A stretch of 64,000 nt of DNA, taken from contig NZ_JAVCWF010000001.1 in NCBI RefSeq assembly GCF_031085375.1, positions 992,001-1,056,000 on the forward strand, written 5' to 3'. This DNA is from Lactiplantibacillus brownii. Lineage in GTDB: Bacteria; Bacillota; Bacilli; Lactobacillales; Lactobacillaceae. This document shows positions 9,101-18,588 of this stretch, one piece after another (within the stretch, counting starts at the first letter, position 1; each line of letters opens with the position of its first letter). Under the pieces are notes generated by a model that saw nothing but the letters and a program-made list of their open reading frames with translations, did not search any database and was not told the DNA's origin. The position numbers and the translations under genes are program-made.

Positions 9101-11367
9101 ACCAGCTATATGAAACGAATGCGACTGGTAAATTCCAAATTAGTGAGCTAAAGGCTGGAAAATACTATCTGGAAGAAGTGGCAGCCCCGGATGGCTATGT
9201 ATTGCCACAAGGTGATGCGGCTAAAACGGCCTTTACCATTGGGACCACTGCCAATACGCCAACAACAGTGAAGATAACAAATGTTTCCAAGGCGACGCCA
9301 CAAGGTAGTGTTCTAATTAAGAATCAAGACACAGATACCGGTCAGCCATTAAATGGTAGTCGTTTTAGGTTAAGTCGCGTCACCGCAATTGGTGAAACTA
9401 GTGTGGATGCTAACCTGGTTATTGAGGCTAACGGTCAACTCAGCCATGCTGGATTGCTTCCTGGAAAGTATCGTATTCGTCAAAATACAGCACCGAATGG
9501 TTACTTGCTCAATAGTCAGGTATTCGACTTCACGGTTAATTCAGGTGAAACCAGTAATGTGCTGGTGAAAAATACGGTTATTCCAGAACCGGTCAAAGGT
9601 CAGCTCACGGTTATCAATCATGAGAAAAATCAACCAGCTAAGTTGATTGCGGGTAGTGAGTTTTCACTGATCGATTCAAGCACTGGTAAACGAATTGATG
9701 AAAAGTTAGTTACCGATAAGAACGGCCAGATTATTCAAAACAATTTGCCAGCCGGTGAGTATCAGTTGAAACAAGTTTCTGTACCAGCAGGGTATGTTTT
9801 GAATACTGATACGCAAACAGTCAAAATTTCTAAAGATAATCCCACGGTTACGACTAAATTTGAAAATGACCTTAAACCGGTGACGCCTGTGCCAGTTAAG
9901 GGTCAACTCACGATTATCAATCATGAGAAGAATCAACCAACTAAGCTGATTGCTGGTAGTGAATTCGCGCTGATCGATTCAAGCGCTGGTAAACGAGTTG
10001 GTGAAAAGCTAGTCACCGATAAGAACGGCCAGATTGTGCAAAAAGATTTGCCAGCCGGTGAGTATCAGTTGAAACAAGTTGCGGTACCAGCGGGTTATGT
10101 TTTGAATACTGATACGCAAACGATTAAAATTTCAAAGGATACGTCTAAGGTTACGGCTAAATTTGAAAATGACCTTAAACCAGTGACGCCTGTGCCAGTT
10201 AAGGGTCAACTAACAGTTATTAATCATGAGAAGAATCAACCAACTAAGCTGATTGCTGGTAGTGAGTTCGCGTTGATTGATTCAAGTACTGGTAAAAAAG
10301 TTGGTGAAAAGCTAATCACCGATAAAAATGGTCAGATTGTTCAAAAAGAGCTGCCAGCCGGTGAGTATCAATTGAAACAAATTGCGGTACCAGCAGGTTA
10401 TGTTTTGAACACGGAATCGCAAACGGTCAAGATTTCCAAGAATACTCCCACAGTTACGGCTAAATTTGAAAATGATCTTAAACCGGTGACGCCTGTGCCA
10501 GTCAAAGGTCAACTCACGATTATCAATCATGAGAAGAATCAACCAACTAAGCTGATTGCTGGTAGTGAGTTCGCGCTGATTGATTCAAACACTGGTGAAC
10601 GAGTTGGTGAAAAGCTAATCACCGATAAAAATGGTCAGATTGTTCAAAAAGAGCTGCCAGCCGGTGAGTATCAAATCAAACAGGTTTCGGTACCAACTGG
10701 TTATGTATTGAACACTGAATCGCAAGTAGTCACTATTTCAAAGGAACAACCGACTGTTGCCGTGAAGTTTACAAATGAGGCCAAACCAGACACACCAACG
10801 CCGAAACCAGTTAAAGGTCAACTGACCATCATTAATCACGAAAAAGGTCAACCAACCAAGCTGATTGTGGGTAGTGAGTTTGAATTAATTGATCAGAGTA
10901 CGGGCAAGCGTGTTGGTACAAAGTTAATTACTGATAAAAATGGTCAGATTGTTCAAAAAGAGTTGTCAGTAGGTGAGTACCAGTTGAAGCAAGTTTCTGT
11001 ACCAGCAGGTTATATTTTGAACACTGAATTGCAAACGATTAAAGTTTCTAAGGCGACACCAACAATTACGGTGAAAGTTATGAATGCTGTTAAAACAGGC
11101 ACGACGAAGCCAGATGCTGATAAGCCACAGCAACCAACTACTAAAGAGAACACTAAACAGCAAGCAGCTTCGGCTGTAAAGTCTGCAGATACGACAGCAA
11201 CGGCGCGTGCCCAAACTAAATCAGGTGCTGTTAGCAAAAAATCAACGACTAAGCATTTGCCACAATCGAATGAACAGTTGTCGATGGGATTGCTTGTGCT
11301 GGGTATTGTGTTGCTCGTTCTGGTCTTAGCTTATGCTTGGAGAAAGTCAAAATCTACAAAACACTGA
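6199..11367 (+). CDS. giant LPxTG-type cell-wall protein 1 with SpaA/Cna-B-like repeats
   Basis: A 1722-aa secreted, sortase-anchored surface protein. It has a signal peptide (hydrophobic core MALLLMLQVL, likely cut after VISA near residue 33) and a long N-terminal part of about 900 residues. Two SpaA-like domains follow (GAKFRLLD...LEEVAAPDGY and RFRLSRV...RQNTAPNGYLL), then five 101-103-residue repeats starting KGQLT, a Ser/Thr/Lys-rich linker, LPQSN at residue 1687, a hydrophobic segment and a basic tail. These folds often carry internal isopeptide bonds and build adhesins or pilins. The ligand is unknown. The neighbouring gene is its paralogue. ATG 6199 aligns with the paralogue's start. 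Confidence 0.9.
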   Translation: MMQKKGRIANFFMALLLMLQVLAIPMGVISADDTTGASTLGGGVELFSVKQGADKPTEKLSISSYSGDYKIAAKLNNQSQTSFDGGKIRIRLDRRDFDQPTAEGLAKPADNDYADKLESGEVITTDSKDWIIEYSLKQVSPGENLEIPSVVRPKDLNVDQTRGTIVEEILDQHNQVVATANKGYYIDSSPLVDRGFSMAQSTITNQQNDLNYYYNYQGKENQVKPNGDGSYTTLSDQTTNMYVSYLYGTNDSRKIVVTMDLGKLKILQFKTDAPNGWTYDAATKKATRTFTRDEFTGDQRQRYLPLKVTAGSQLKFNLNDKYQERIGYEVKYEGSTTPITIDRSWPVTIALKGGQNWDPVPEGNGVHNETNRNQAEVADVNGQTKVRYSAQAAGQIAGGGYQHIPAGVELPVSTLKVTLPTSFYQDNTLQSFALKIAKTPNLPGMTDNHLYGINADGSKELLKDNLGITPWDATQLTKKYKGFQLEFDHPIMVTNQDAAFGFNIVTTMNEQPLQDFRKDPEKKVKYYTLDSVYAKYPGYYKDGFESGRGYGNFYLYKYKEGSQSQPADISSNDKADQLNVVNGHDFTIKRSIILQSNYANTQPENAKVYFFVPEHMRLAADQSGLKGLAKPQIIPNFHNSGRTAIVADLLPVDSDQYGYTRYDINLPLDAAQLRQGDNYKIEGYVVYNNNDGSYDLTNPAGAKSIVTPTLTDGDPYQLYTDTKDPSKGFKLANTTLNYMPIAGLKVSNLVAKGDGGYSSDLGAYGYAGDVIKYRTNLYNGYSEAAKNIGLVDYLPVAGVNGSKFDVKLAGPVTVTNQTPTTAGPIDYAKAFKLYYATAKPSYDADDYSHSVVWRTQSQLAPTDYPKVTMIKMVLDPTVPFNPKAEVNFDYPAQMSTAETPEGSQAINQVQLVKSSGTDYSYYNVNQAKVTMNYPVNAVQTTKVDSATQQPLYGAKFRLLDNTGQAIGNQLYETNATGKFQISELKAGKYYLEEVAAPDGYVLPQGDAAKTAFTIGTTANTPTTVKITNVSKATPQGSVLIKNQDTDTGQPLNGSRFRLSRVTAIGETSVDANLVIEANGQLSHAGLLPGKYRIRQNTAPNGYLLNSQVFDFTVNSGETSNVLVKNTVIPEPVKGQLTVINHEKNQPAKLIAGSEFSLIDSSTGKRIDEKLVTDKNGQIIQNNLPAGEYQLKQVSVPAGYVLNTDTQTVKISKDNPTVTTKFENDLKPVTPVPVKGQLTIINHEKNQPTKLIAGSEFALIDSSAGKRVGEKLVTDKNGQIVQKDLPAGEYQLKQVAVPAGYVLNTDTQTIKISKDTSKVTAKFENDLKPVTPVPVKGQLTVINHEKNQPTKLIAGSEFALIDSSTGKKVGEKLITDKNGQIVQKELPAGEYQLKQIAVPAGYVLNTESQTVKISKNTPTVTAKFENDLKPVTPVPVKGQLTIINHEKNQPTKLIAGSEFALIDSNTGERVGEKLITDKNGQIVQKELPAGEYQIKQVSVPTGYVLNTESQVVTISKEQPTVAVKFTNEAKPDTPTPKPVKGQLTIINHEKGQPTKLIVGSEFELIDQSTGKRVGTKLITDKNGQIVQKELSVGEYQLKQVSVPAGYILNTELQTIKVSKATPTITVKVMNAVKTGTTKPDADKPQQPTTKENTKQQAASAVKSADTTATARAQTKSGAVSKKSTTKHLPQSNEQLSMGLLVLGIVLLVLVLAYAWRKSKSTKH
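9595..11115 (+). repeat. five tandem approximately 303-bp coding repeats
   Basis: Units start at the KGQLT codons at 9595, 9898, 10201, 10504 and 10813 (spacings 303, 303, 303 and 309 bp). Each encodes KGQLT(I/V)INHEK...GSEF..ID...GEYQ(L/I)KQ(V/I).VP.GY.LNT. Adjacent units are highly similar in DNA, so copy number can change by recombination. Confidence 0.95.
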
Positions 11368-11446
11368 GTTAATAGTGTTTCTATGATGATAGCTTTATGA
11401 TAAAAAAGCGACTCTTTCTCAAGAGTTGCTCATGAATTATGTTATG

Positions 11447-11484
11447 AGAAATCAATTCACTTACGAATTGGTTTCTTTTTTTTC
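11447..11484 (+). terminator. terminator of adhesin 1
   Basis: GAAATCAATTC (11448-11458) pairs with GAATTGGTTTC (11465-11475), followed by a run of Ts. Confidence 0.8.
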
Positions 11485-11655
11485 AGTTTTCGTTTTAAAT
11501 AGCTTGATGAAATTTAAGATCATGATGATATAACTTGTCAGTAAGTAGTGGCTTAAAAATTAATCTGCAAACGAAATGAGCCATCCAATGATTTCGGGGG
11601 CTATCTATACCGCATCTACTAGAGATCGGCTGGAAATTTGGCTATAAATCAATGA
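11485..11655 (+). other. intergenic stretch between the two adhesin genes
   Basis: I see no gene, RNA or strong signal here. The homologous control region begins just after it. Confidence 0.5.
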
Positions 11656-11709
11656 ATAAAACGTTTTCTTAATATCAAAATGTTACTAGTATTTTATTGA
11701 TACTATGAT
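11656..11709 (+). promoter_or_regulatory. control region of adhesin 2
   Basis: A cre-like ATAAAACGTTTTCT (11656-11669), then TACTAGTA (11684-11691) after 14 bp, then TATGAT (11704-11709) after 12 bp. This repeats the architecture before adhesin 1. Conservation is limited mainly to these elements and the leader, which argues that they matter. Confidence 0.5.
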
Positions 11710-11763
11710 AACATTTAGTAGAGGGTAACAACTAAAATTTCTAGTCATCTAAGGGGAAGTAAT

Positions 11764-14700
11764 ATGGTGCAGAAAAAGGGTAAGATAGCCAATATTTTAA
11801 TGGCTTTATTGTTGATGCTACAAGTGCTGGTGATGCCAATCGGCGTCATCAGTGCGGATACCACGACGGGGGCGTCGACGGTAAGTGGCGGTTTGGAACT
11901 ATTTAACGTCAGAGATGATGTCAATCGACCAACGGATATTGTACAGATAAATGATTTTGACAGTCAGTATAAAGTAGCCGCAAAGTTGAATAATCAGACT
12001 GGTACGGATTTTGATGGTGGTAAGATCCGTATTAAGCTTAATCGTCGTGATTTTAGGGAGCCAACGGCGGATGGACTAGCTAAACCGGCTGATAATGAAT
12101 TTGCAGATAAACTTGCAAGTAGTCAAGTCATTACCACTGATTCTAAAGACTGGATTATTGAGTACACACTAAAAAAGGTCAGTCCAGGTGAAAATCTGGA
12201 AATTCCTTCAGTGGTACAGTCGCTGAATCCTAATGTTGATCAAACGCCAGGCACAATCAACGAGGAAATTGTCGATAGTCATGATCACGTGCTGACGACT
12301 GCCAGCAAGAATTATAAGATTGATTCTCGGCCCGTCACTGGTACCGATTTTTCGATGTGGTCTTCAGGTGGGTTACTTTACTATTATAATTATCAAGGTA
12401 AAGAAAACCAGGTGACTGCGAATGACGATGGGAGTTACACTACCCTTGCTGATCGAAAAATTGGCATGTATTTAAGTAACAGCAAATATTCTTTTGATAG
12501 TCGTCAGATTGTCGTGACGATGGATTTAAGCAAATTGAAGTTGTTACGTTTTGATACGGATGCGCCAAACGGCTGGACTTACGATGCAGCAACTAAAAAA
12601 GCCACGCGCACTTGCACGTACAGCGCACTTGTTGACAGTAGTAGCAACAAACGAAACCTACCACTAGTATTGCCGAAGGGGACCCGTATCGATTTAGATC
12701 AGTATGGTCGTTATTATGACCCACTTAGCTATGACTTACAGTATGTAGGTAGCAAAACTCCCATCGTTACTGGTCGTAAAGGTAATGCAGAAGTTTCACT
12801 CAAGAGTGGTCAAAATTGGAATCCACGGCCTGATGGGCATGGCGTAAATAATGCAACTGGTCAAAATCGTACGTATGTCGGAGATGCTAATGCTAAAACT
12901 AAAGTGCGTTATTCGGTAGAGGCCGCTGGTCAAATACCTGATGGTGGCTACCAGCGGATTCCGGCTGGTGTGTCCCTGCCTGTAAAGGCTTTAAAGGGTA
13001 TGCTACCAACTGATTTTTATCAAGATAATGTTTTGCAAGGCTTTTCGCTAAAAACGGGTCAAACGCTTAATTTGCCAGGAATGACTAATAATCATCTGTA
13101 TGGCATTAACGCTGATGGTAGTGAGGACTTGCTGAAAGATAATCTGGGTGCTACCCCATGGGATGCAACTCAGATTAGCAAAAAGTATCAGGGATTCGAA
13201 TTGAAGTTTGATCAGCCAATTATGGTGAAAAATCCGGATGCAGCTTTTGGTTTTAACATCATTGCATCAATCACTGAGAAAAGTATCCAAGATTTTCGCA
13301 ATAATCCATCTCAGTTATTTAGAGATTATGGTTTAGGAAAGTTTTATGGAAATTACCATGGCTACTATCAAGATGAATATGAGCCTGGTTGGTCATATAA
13401 CTATTTTAGCTTAAATAAGTATAACGATAAAAATTCGCAACCAGCTTTAATTAGAAGTGATGATCACAGTGATCAGGTGAGCGTGGTAAATGGGCATGAT
13501 TTTACACTTAAGCGTAGTTTCTATTTACAGAATAATTACGCTAATACACCAATGGAAAATGCCAAGGTTTACTTTTTAGTCCCTGAGCATCTGCGGCTGG
13601 CAGCTGATCAGAGCGGTCTGCAAGGGTTGACTAATGTGCAAATAATTTCTAATTTCCATAATAGTGGCCGAACCGCGATTACGGGTGATTTAACACCGGT
13701 AGAGACTCAATATGGGTTTACTACTCATAGTATTAGCTTGTCATTAGATGCTGCTCAGCTACGCCAAGGCGATAACTATCAAATTGAAGGTTATGTGGTT
13801 TATAACAATAATGATGGTAGCTATGATTTAAGTAATCCGGCCGGTACTAAGTCAATCGTGACACCTAAGTTAGCTAGTGATCCCTATCAATTGTATACAG
13901 ATACTAAGGATCCAACTAAGGGACTAAAGCTAGCTAACATGACCTTAAATTACATGCCAATTGCTGGTCTGAAAGTAACCAATTTGGTGGCTAAGGGCGA
14001 TGGTGGTTATTCGTCCGACTTAGGTGCCTATGGTTATGCCGGCGATACCATCAAATATCGAACCAATTTATACAACGGTTACAGTGAAGTAGTCAAGAAT
14101 ATTGGCCTAGTGGATTACCTTCCAGTAGCTGGGATCAATGGGTCGAAATTCGACGTGAAGTTAGCCGGTCCAGTGACGGTTACTAACAAGACAGCATCGA
14201 CAGCCAGCCCAATTGATTATCAACAAGCGTTTAAGGTGTACTATGCGACCACCAAGCCGAGTTATGGTGCTGGTGATTATAGTCATTCAGTGATTTGGCG
14301 AACACAGTCACAAATGGCACCAACTGATTATCCAAAAGTAACGATGGTTAAGATGATGTTAGATCCAAACATCCCATTTGACCCTAAAGCTGAGGTTAAC
14401 TTTGACTACCCAGCGCAAATGACCTCAGCGGCAACGCCAGAAAACAGTCAAGCAATTAATCAGGTGCAATTGATTAATGGTTCGGGAGGTTATTACAATG
14501 TCAATCAGGCTAAAGTGACGATGAATTATCCGGTCAATGCCGTGCAAACGACCAAAGTTGATAGTGTCAGTCAGAAGCCGTTGTATGGCGCGCAATTCCG
14601 TCTGTTAGATAGTACGGGCAAGGCAATTGGCACCCAATTATATGAAACTAATGCGAGTGGTAAATTTCAAATTAGCGCGCTCAAAGCAGGAAAATACTAT

Positions 14701-17523
14701 TTAGAAGAAGTTGCAGCGCCCACGGGTTATATTTTGCCGCAAGGTGATGAGGCTAAAACGCCCTTTACCATTGGAACCACTGCGAACACACCAACAATCG
14801 TAAAAATAACCAATATCTCTAAGGCGACGCCTGAAGGTAATGTGCTGATTAAAAATCAAGATACAGCTACTGGAAAATTGCTAAACGGCGGTAGTTTCAG
14901 TCTTAACCGGGTGAACGCAGTTGGTGAAACTACGGTGGATCCTAATTTGGTGATTAAGACTAGCGGACAGCTCAGTCATGCCGGATTGCTCCCAGGAAAG
15001 TATCGTATTCGTCAAAATACAGCTCCGAATGGTTACTTGCTCAATAGTCAGGCATTCGATTTCACGGTTAATTCCGGTGAGACGAGTACGGTGTTGGTAA
15101 AAAATTCGATGATTCCAGCGCCAATTAAAGGTCAACTCACAATTATCAATCATGAAAAGAATCAACCGACTAAGTTGATTGCGGGTAGTGAATTTGAATT
15201 AATTGATCAGAGTACGGGCAAACAGGTTGGCACAAAGCTAATCACTGATAAAAATGGTCGGATTGTTCAAAAAGATTTGCCAGTGGGTGAGTATCAGTTG
15301 AAACAAGTTTCGGTACCAGCAGGTTATGTTTTGAATACTGATACGCAAACGGTCAAAATTTCAAAGGATAATCCCACGATTACGGCAAAATTTGAAAATG
15401 ACCTTAAACCGGTAACTCCTGTGCCAGTTAAAGGTCAACTAACAGTTATTAATCATGAGAAGAATCAACCAACTAAGTTGATTGCTGGTAGTGAGTTTGA
15501 ACTGATTGATCAAAAAACTGGCAAGCAAGTTGCCGGCAAGCTAGTCACCGATAAGAATGGTCAAATTGTTCAAAAAGATTTGCCAGCCGGTGAGTATCAG
15601 TTGAAACAAGTTTCTGTGCCAGCAGGATATGTTTTGAACACAGAATCGCAAACAATCACGATTTCAAAGGATCAGCCAACGGTGACGACGAAGTTTACGA
15701 ATAAACTTAAACCGGTGACGCCAGAGTCAGTTAAAGGCCAGTTAACAATCACTAATCACGAAAAGAATCAGCCATCGAAGCAGATTATCGGTAGTGAATT
15801 CGAATTGACTGATCATAGTACTGGTAAGCGGGTCGCCGCGAAATTAGTGACGGATAAAAATGGTCAGATTGTTCAAAAAGATTTGCCAGCCGGTGAATAC
15901 CAAGTTAAACAAGTTTCTGTACCAGCAGGTTATGTTTTGAACACTGATACGCAAACCGTTAAGATTTCAAAGGATAATCCCACGGTTACGGCTAAATTTG
16001 AAAATGACCTTAAACCAGTGACGCCTGTGCCAGTTAAGGGTCAACTAACAGTTATTAATCATGAGAAGAATCAACCAACTAAGCTGATTGCTGGTAGTGA
16101 GTTCGCGTTGATTGATTCAAGTACTGGTAAAAAAGTTGGTGAAAAGCTAGTCACCGATAAGAACGGACAGATTGTTCAAAAAGATTTGCCAGCCGGTGAG
16201 TATCAATTGAAACAAGTTGCGGTACCAGCAGGTTATGTTTTGAATACGGAATCGCAAACGGTTAAGATTTCCAAGGATACGTCTAAGGTTACGGCTAAAT
16301 TTGAAAATGAAGCTAAGTCAGTGACGCCGGTACCAGTCAAAGGCCAACTCACGATTATCAATCATGAGAATAATCAACCGTCTAAGTTGATTATTGGTAG
16401 TAAATTCGAACTGATAAATCAAAAAACTGGTAAACAAGTTGCCAGCAAGTTAGTCACTGGTAAAAATGGTCAAGTCGTTCAAAAAGATTTGCCAGCGGGT
16501 GAGTATCAGTTGAAACAAGTTTCTGTACCAGCAGGTTATGTTTTGAACACAGAATCGCAAACAATCACCATTTCAAAAGACCAGCCAACGGTGACGACGA
16601 AGTTTACGAATGACCTTAAACCAGTTACGCCAGCGTCAGTAAAGGGTCAATTGACGATTATCAATCATGCGAAGAATCAGCCATCGAAGCTGATTGCGGG
16701 TAGTGAATTCAAATTGATTGATCAAAATACTGGCAAGCAGGTAGCTGGGAAGTTAGTCACTGATAAAAACGGTCAAGTCATGCAAGCCAATTTGCCAGCC
16801 GGTGAGTATCAGTTGAAACAAGTTTCCGTGCCAGCTGGGTATACTTTGAATACCGAATCGCAAACAATCACCATTTCAAAGGACCAGCCAACAGTGACGG
16901 CGAAGTTTGTGAATGAAGCTAAAACAGTTACGACAGCGTCAGTCAAAGGTCAATTGACAATCATCAATCATGAGAAAAATCAACCATCGAAATTGATTGC
17001 TGGTAGTGAATTTGCGTTGATTAACCAGAGTACCGGTAAGCAAGTTGCGGGCAACTTAATCACTGATAAAAATGGACAAATCGTTCAGAAAGAATTGCCG
17101 GAGGGGAGCTATCAACTCAAACAAGTTTCGGTCCCATCAGGTTATTTGATGAACTCCGATAGGCAAGTCGTGACTATCTCTAAAGACACGCCAAAAGTGA
17201 CCATCAAAGTTGTCAATGAAGCTAAGCCGATAGTTTCCAAACCAACTGTTAAAAAGCCACAGCAGCCAACTGCCGAGGCGTCTGCAAAGTCGTCCTCAAA
17301 GGCATCTGCGAAGTCGTCAGCAGTTGCTTCAGTAAAGTCTGCGGCTACTACTCAGCCAGCTAGTTCTAAATCTAAGGCGGCAGCTATTAGTCGTAGCTCA
17401 AAGACTAAGCATCTGCCACAATCGAATGAACAATTGTCGATTGGTTTATTAGTTTTAGGTATTTTGTTGCTCGTTGTAGTTTTGGCTTACGCTTGGAAAA
17501 AAGGTAAATCCTCAAAACGTTAA
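11764..17523 (+). CDS. giant LPxTG-type cell-wall protein 2 with SpaA/Cna-B-like repeats
   Basis: A 1919-aa paralogue of the preceding protein with the same order: signal peptide (to about residue 32), long N-terminal part, two SpaA-like domains, KGQLT repeats, Ser/Ala/Lys-rich linker, LPQSN at residue 1884, hydrophobic anchor and basic tail. It has seven repeats against five; the 197-residue length difference roughly equals two repeats. The N-terminal halves have diverged locally (for example around residues 190-330), while some repeat tracts are identical between the genes. ATG 11764 follows AAGGGGAAGT. The function is probably adhesion or aggregation; the ligand is unknown. Confidence 0.9.
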   Translation: MVQKKGKIANILMALLLMLQVLVMPIGVISADTTTGASTVSGGLELFNVRDDVNRPTDIVQINDFDSQYKVAAKLNNQTGTDFDGGKIRIKLNRRDFREPTADGLAKPADNEFADKLASSQVITTDSKDWIIEYTLKKVSPGENLEIPSVVQSLNPNVDQTPGTINEEIVDSHDHVLTTASKNYKIDSRPVTGTDFSMWSSGGLLYYYNYQGKENQVTANDDGSYTTLADRKIGMYLSNSKYSFDSRQIVVTMDLSKLKLLRFDTDAPNGWTYDAATKKATRTCTYSALVDSSSNKRNLPLVLPKGTRIDLDQYGRYYDPLSYDLQYVGSKTPIVTGRKGNAEVSLKSGQNWNPRPDGHGVNNATGQNRTYVGDANAKTKVRYSVEAAGQIPDGGYQRIPAGVSLPVKALKGMLPTDFYQDNVLQGFSLKTGQTLNLPGMTNNHLYGINADGSEDLLKDNLGATPWDATQISKKYQGFELKFDQPIMVKNPDAAFGFNIIASITEKSIQDFRNNPSQLFRDYGLGKFYGNYHGYYQDEYEPGWSYNYFSLNKYNDKNSQPALIRSDDHSDQVSVVNGHDFTLKRSFYLQNNYANTPMENAKVYFLVPEHLRLAADQSGLQGLTNVQIISNFHNSGRTAITGDLTPVETQYGFTTHSISLSLDAAQLRQGDNYQIEGYVVYNNNDGSYDLSNPAGTKSIVTPKLASDPYQLYTDTKDPTKGLKLANMTLNYMPIAGLKVTNLVAKGDGGYSSDLGAYGYAGDTIKYRTNLYNGYSEVVKNIGLVDYLPVAGINGSKFDVKLAGPVTVTNKTASTASPIDYQQAFKVYYATTKPSYGAGDYSHSVIWRTQSQMAPTDYPKVTMVKMMLDPNIPFDPKAEVNFDYPAQMTSAATPENSQAINQVQLINGSGGYYNVNQAKVTMNYPVNAVQTTKVDSVSQKPLYGAQFRLLDSTGKAIGTQLYETNASGKFQISALKAGKYYLEEVAAPTGYILPQGDEAKTPFTIGTTANTPTIVKITNISKATPEGNVLIKNQDTATGKLLNGGSFSLNRVNAVGETTVDPNLVIKTSGQLSHAGLLPGKYRIRQNTAPNGYLLNSQAFDFTVNSGETSTVLVKNSMIPAPIKGQLTIINHEKNQPTKLIAGSEFELIDQSTGKQVGTKLITDKNGRIVQKDLPVGEYQLKQVSVPAGYVLNTDTQTVKISKDNPTITAKFENDLKPVTPVPVKGQLTVINHEKNQPTKLIAGSEFELIDQKTGKQVAGKLVTDKNGQIVQKDLPAGEYQLKQVSVPAGYVLNTESQTITISKDQPTVTTKFTNKLKPVTPESVKGQLTITNHEKNQPSKQIIGSEFELTDHSTGKRVAAKLVTDKNGQIVQKDLPAGEYQVKQVSVPAGYVLNTDTQTVKISKDNPTVTAKFENDLKPVTPVPVKGQLTVINHEKNQPTKLIAGSEFALIDSSTGKKVGEKLVTDKNGQIVQKDLPAGEYQLKQVAVPAGYVLNTESQTVKISKDTSKVTAKFENEAKSVTPVPVKGQLTIINHENNQPSKLIIGSKFELINQKTGKQVASKLVTGKNGQVVQKDLPAGEYQLKQVSVPAGYVLNTESQTITISKDQPTVTTKFTNDLKPVTPASVKGQLTIINHAKNQPSKLIAGSEFKLIDQNTGKQVAGKLVTDKNGQVMQANLPAGEYQLKQVSVPAGYTLNTESQTITISKDQPTVTAKFVNEAKTVTTASVKGQLTIINHEKNQPSKLIAGSEFALINQSTGKQVAGNLITDKNGQIVQKELPEGSYQLKQVSVPSGYLMNSDRQVVTISKDTPKVTIKVVNEAKPIVSKPTVKKPQQPTAEASAKSSSKASAKSSAVASVKSAATTQPASSKSKAAAISRSSKTKHLPQSNEQLSIGLLVLGILLLVVVLAYAWKKGKSSKR
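15127..17247 (+). repeat. seven tandem 303-bp coding repeats
   Basis: Units start at 15127, 15430, 15733, 16036, 16339, 16642 and 16945, an exact 303-bp period with no indels. Position 15984-16149 is identical to 10149-10314 in the paralogue (166 bp). Confidence 0.95.
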
Positions 17524-17550
17524 GTTAATCATGTTTCTGAAGCAAGAAAG

Positions 17551-17585
17551 CGCACTCGTCCCCAATTAGGACGGGTGCGTTTTTT
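17551..17585 (+). terminator. terminator of adhesin 2
   Basis: CGCACTCGTCC (17551-17561) pairs with GGACGGGTGCG (17569-17579), followed by TTTTTT. Confidence 0.88.
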
Positions 17586-17618
17586 ATGGCTGATGGCTGA
17601 AAATTAGCAGTCATTAGC

Positions 17619-18482
17619 TTAATTTTGTTGACTTTCAGCAGATCGTTCCTGATTGTGGTTACTATGAGCCCCTAATCGTGTGGCTAACCGCATGCCACGA
17701 TCGAACATCTTATAAGATAACTTTCGCGCCGCTACCACGGCTAGGGTATCCATTAGCGTTAATTGATAGCGTGTTTTGGGATGTCGTGCTGTCACGGCCT
17801 TCAGCATTAACTGAGCAATATCGTCGCCAGTTGCTTTAAAATGCCACGTTCCCAAGGCATAGGTTTCTACCATTTTGCGGTATGCGGAATCTTTTGGTGT
17901 GGCTGCTAACATGTGGTCAACTGCGGTTTGTTGCCAGTTCGTTGCGGTACCACCTGGTTCAATGATCATGACATCAATGCTAAAGTCCTTAACTTCCAAA
18001 CGTAAAGAATCACTCAAAGCTTCTAAAGCGTGTTTTGAGGCATAGTACCAGCCCCCTAATGAGGAATACAGTTGACCACCAATGGAAGAGTTATTGACGA
18101 TTTTTCCAGCATGTTGGCGTCGCATTGTTGGGAGAACTAGTTGAATAAGATTGGCTGCGCCAAAAACGTTGACATCAAATTGACGTCTGGCTTCAGCGGG
18201 TGCCACATCTTCAATGGCCCCCATGGAGCCATAACCCGCGTCATTGATCAAAACATCAATGCGACCTTCATGATCTAGCGCTGCCTGAACAAAGGCCTGA
18301 TTCGAAGCTGGTAGCGTCACATCCAGTTTAAGGGTATGAATACCTTGTGCGGCTAAATCAGCCATCCGATCAAGGCGGCGTGCACCGGCATACACTGTGT
18401 AGCCAGCTTGATGAAAGCGGATGGCAGCGGCCTTTCCCATTCCAGATGAAGCACCTGTAATTAAAGCAACTTGATTTGTCAT
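17619..18482 (-). CDS. short-chain dehydrogenase/reductase
   Basis: A 287-aa classical SDR: TGASSGMG cofactor motif near residue 9, DVT acidic loop, NDAG, catalytic Ser region NNSSIGGQ and YYASK catalytic Tyr/Lys. It probably uses NADP(H), since Arg residues (ARRLDR) follow the second strand; the substrate is unknown. The start ATG at 18482 has GAGGAG upstream. The gene is divergent from a TetR regulator and its promoter is occupied by a perfect palindrome, so it is probably the regulator's target. Confidence 0.9.
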   Translation of the reverse strand: MTNQVALITGASSGMGKAAAIRFHQAGYTVYAGARRLDRMADLAAQGIHTLKLDVTLPASNQAFVQAALDHEGRIDVLINDAGYGSMGAIEDVAPAEARRQFDVNVFGAANLIQLVLPTMRRQHAGKIVNNSSIGGQLYSSLGGWYYASKHALEALSDSLRLEVKDFSIDVMIIEPGGTATNWQQTAVDHMLAATPKDSAYRKMVETYALGTWHFKATGDDIAQLMLKAVTARHPKTRYQLTLMDTLAVVAARKLSYKMFDRGMRLATRLGAHSNHNQERSAESQQN

Positions 18483-18533
18483 TTTTTCTCCTCGTCGAAC
18501 TAATTATTTTTTTGAGTTGTTGAGCGTGTACAC

Positions 18534-18562
18534 ACTATAAAAGAAAGACCTTTCTTTGTCAA
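18534..18562 (-). promoter_or_regulatory. SDR promoter with palindromic operator as spacer
   Basis: On the minus strand TTGACA (18557-18562) and TATAGT (18534-18539) are separated by 17 bp. The palindrome AAAGAAAG-AC-CTTTCTTT (18540-18557) fills the spacer and overlaps the -35. Binding of a TetR dimer here would block RNA polymerase. Confidence 0.8.
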
Positions 18563-18588
18563 CTGATAATTACTAATAATTTCCAATG

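Noticed and set aside
9595..11115. Regular repeats that might suggest a CRISPR array
   Set aside because: The period is 303 bp, the repeats are coding and in frame, and there are no short spacers or cas genes.
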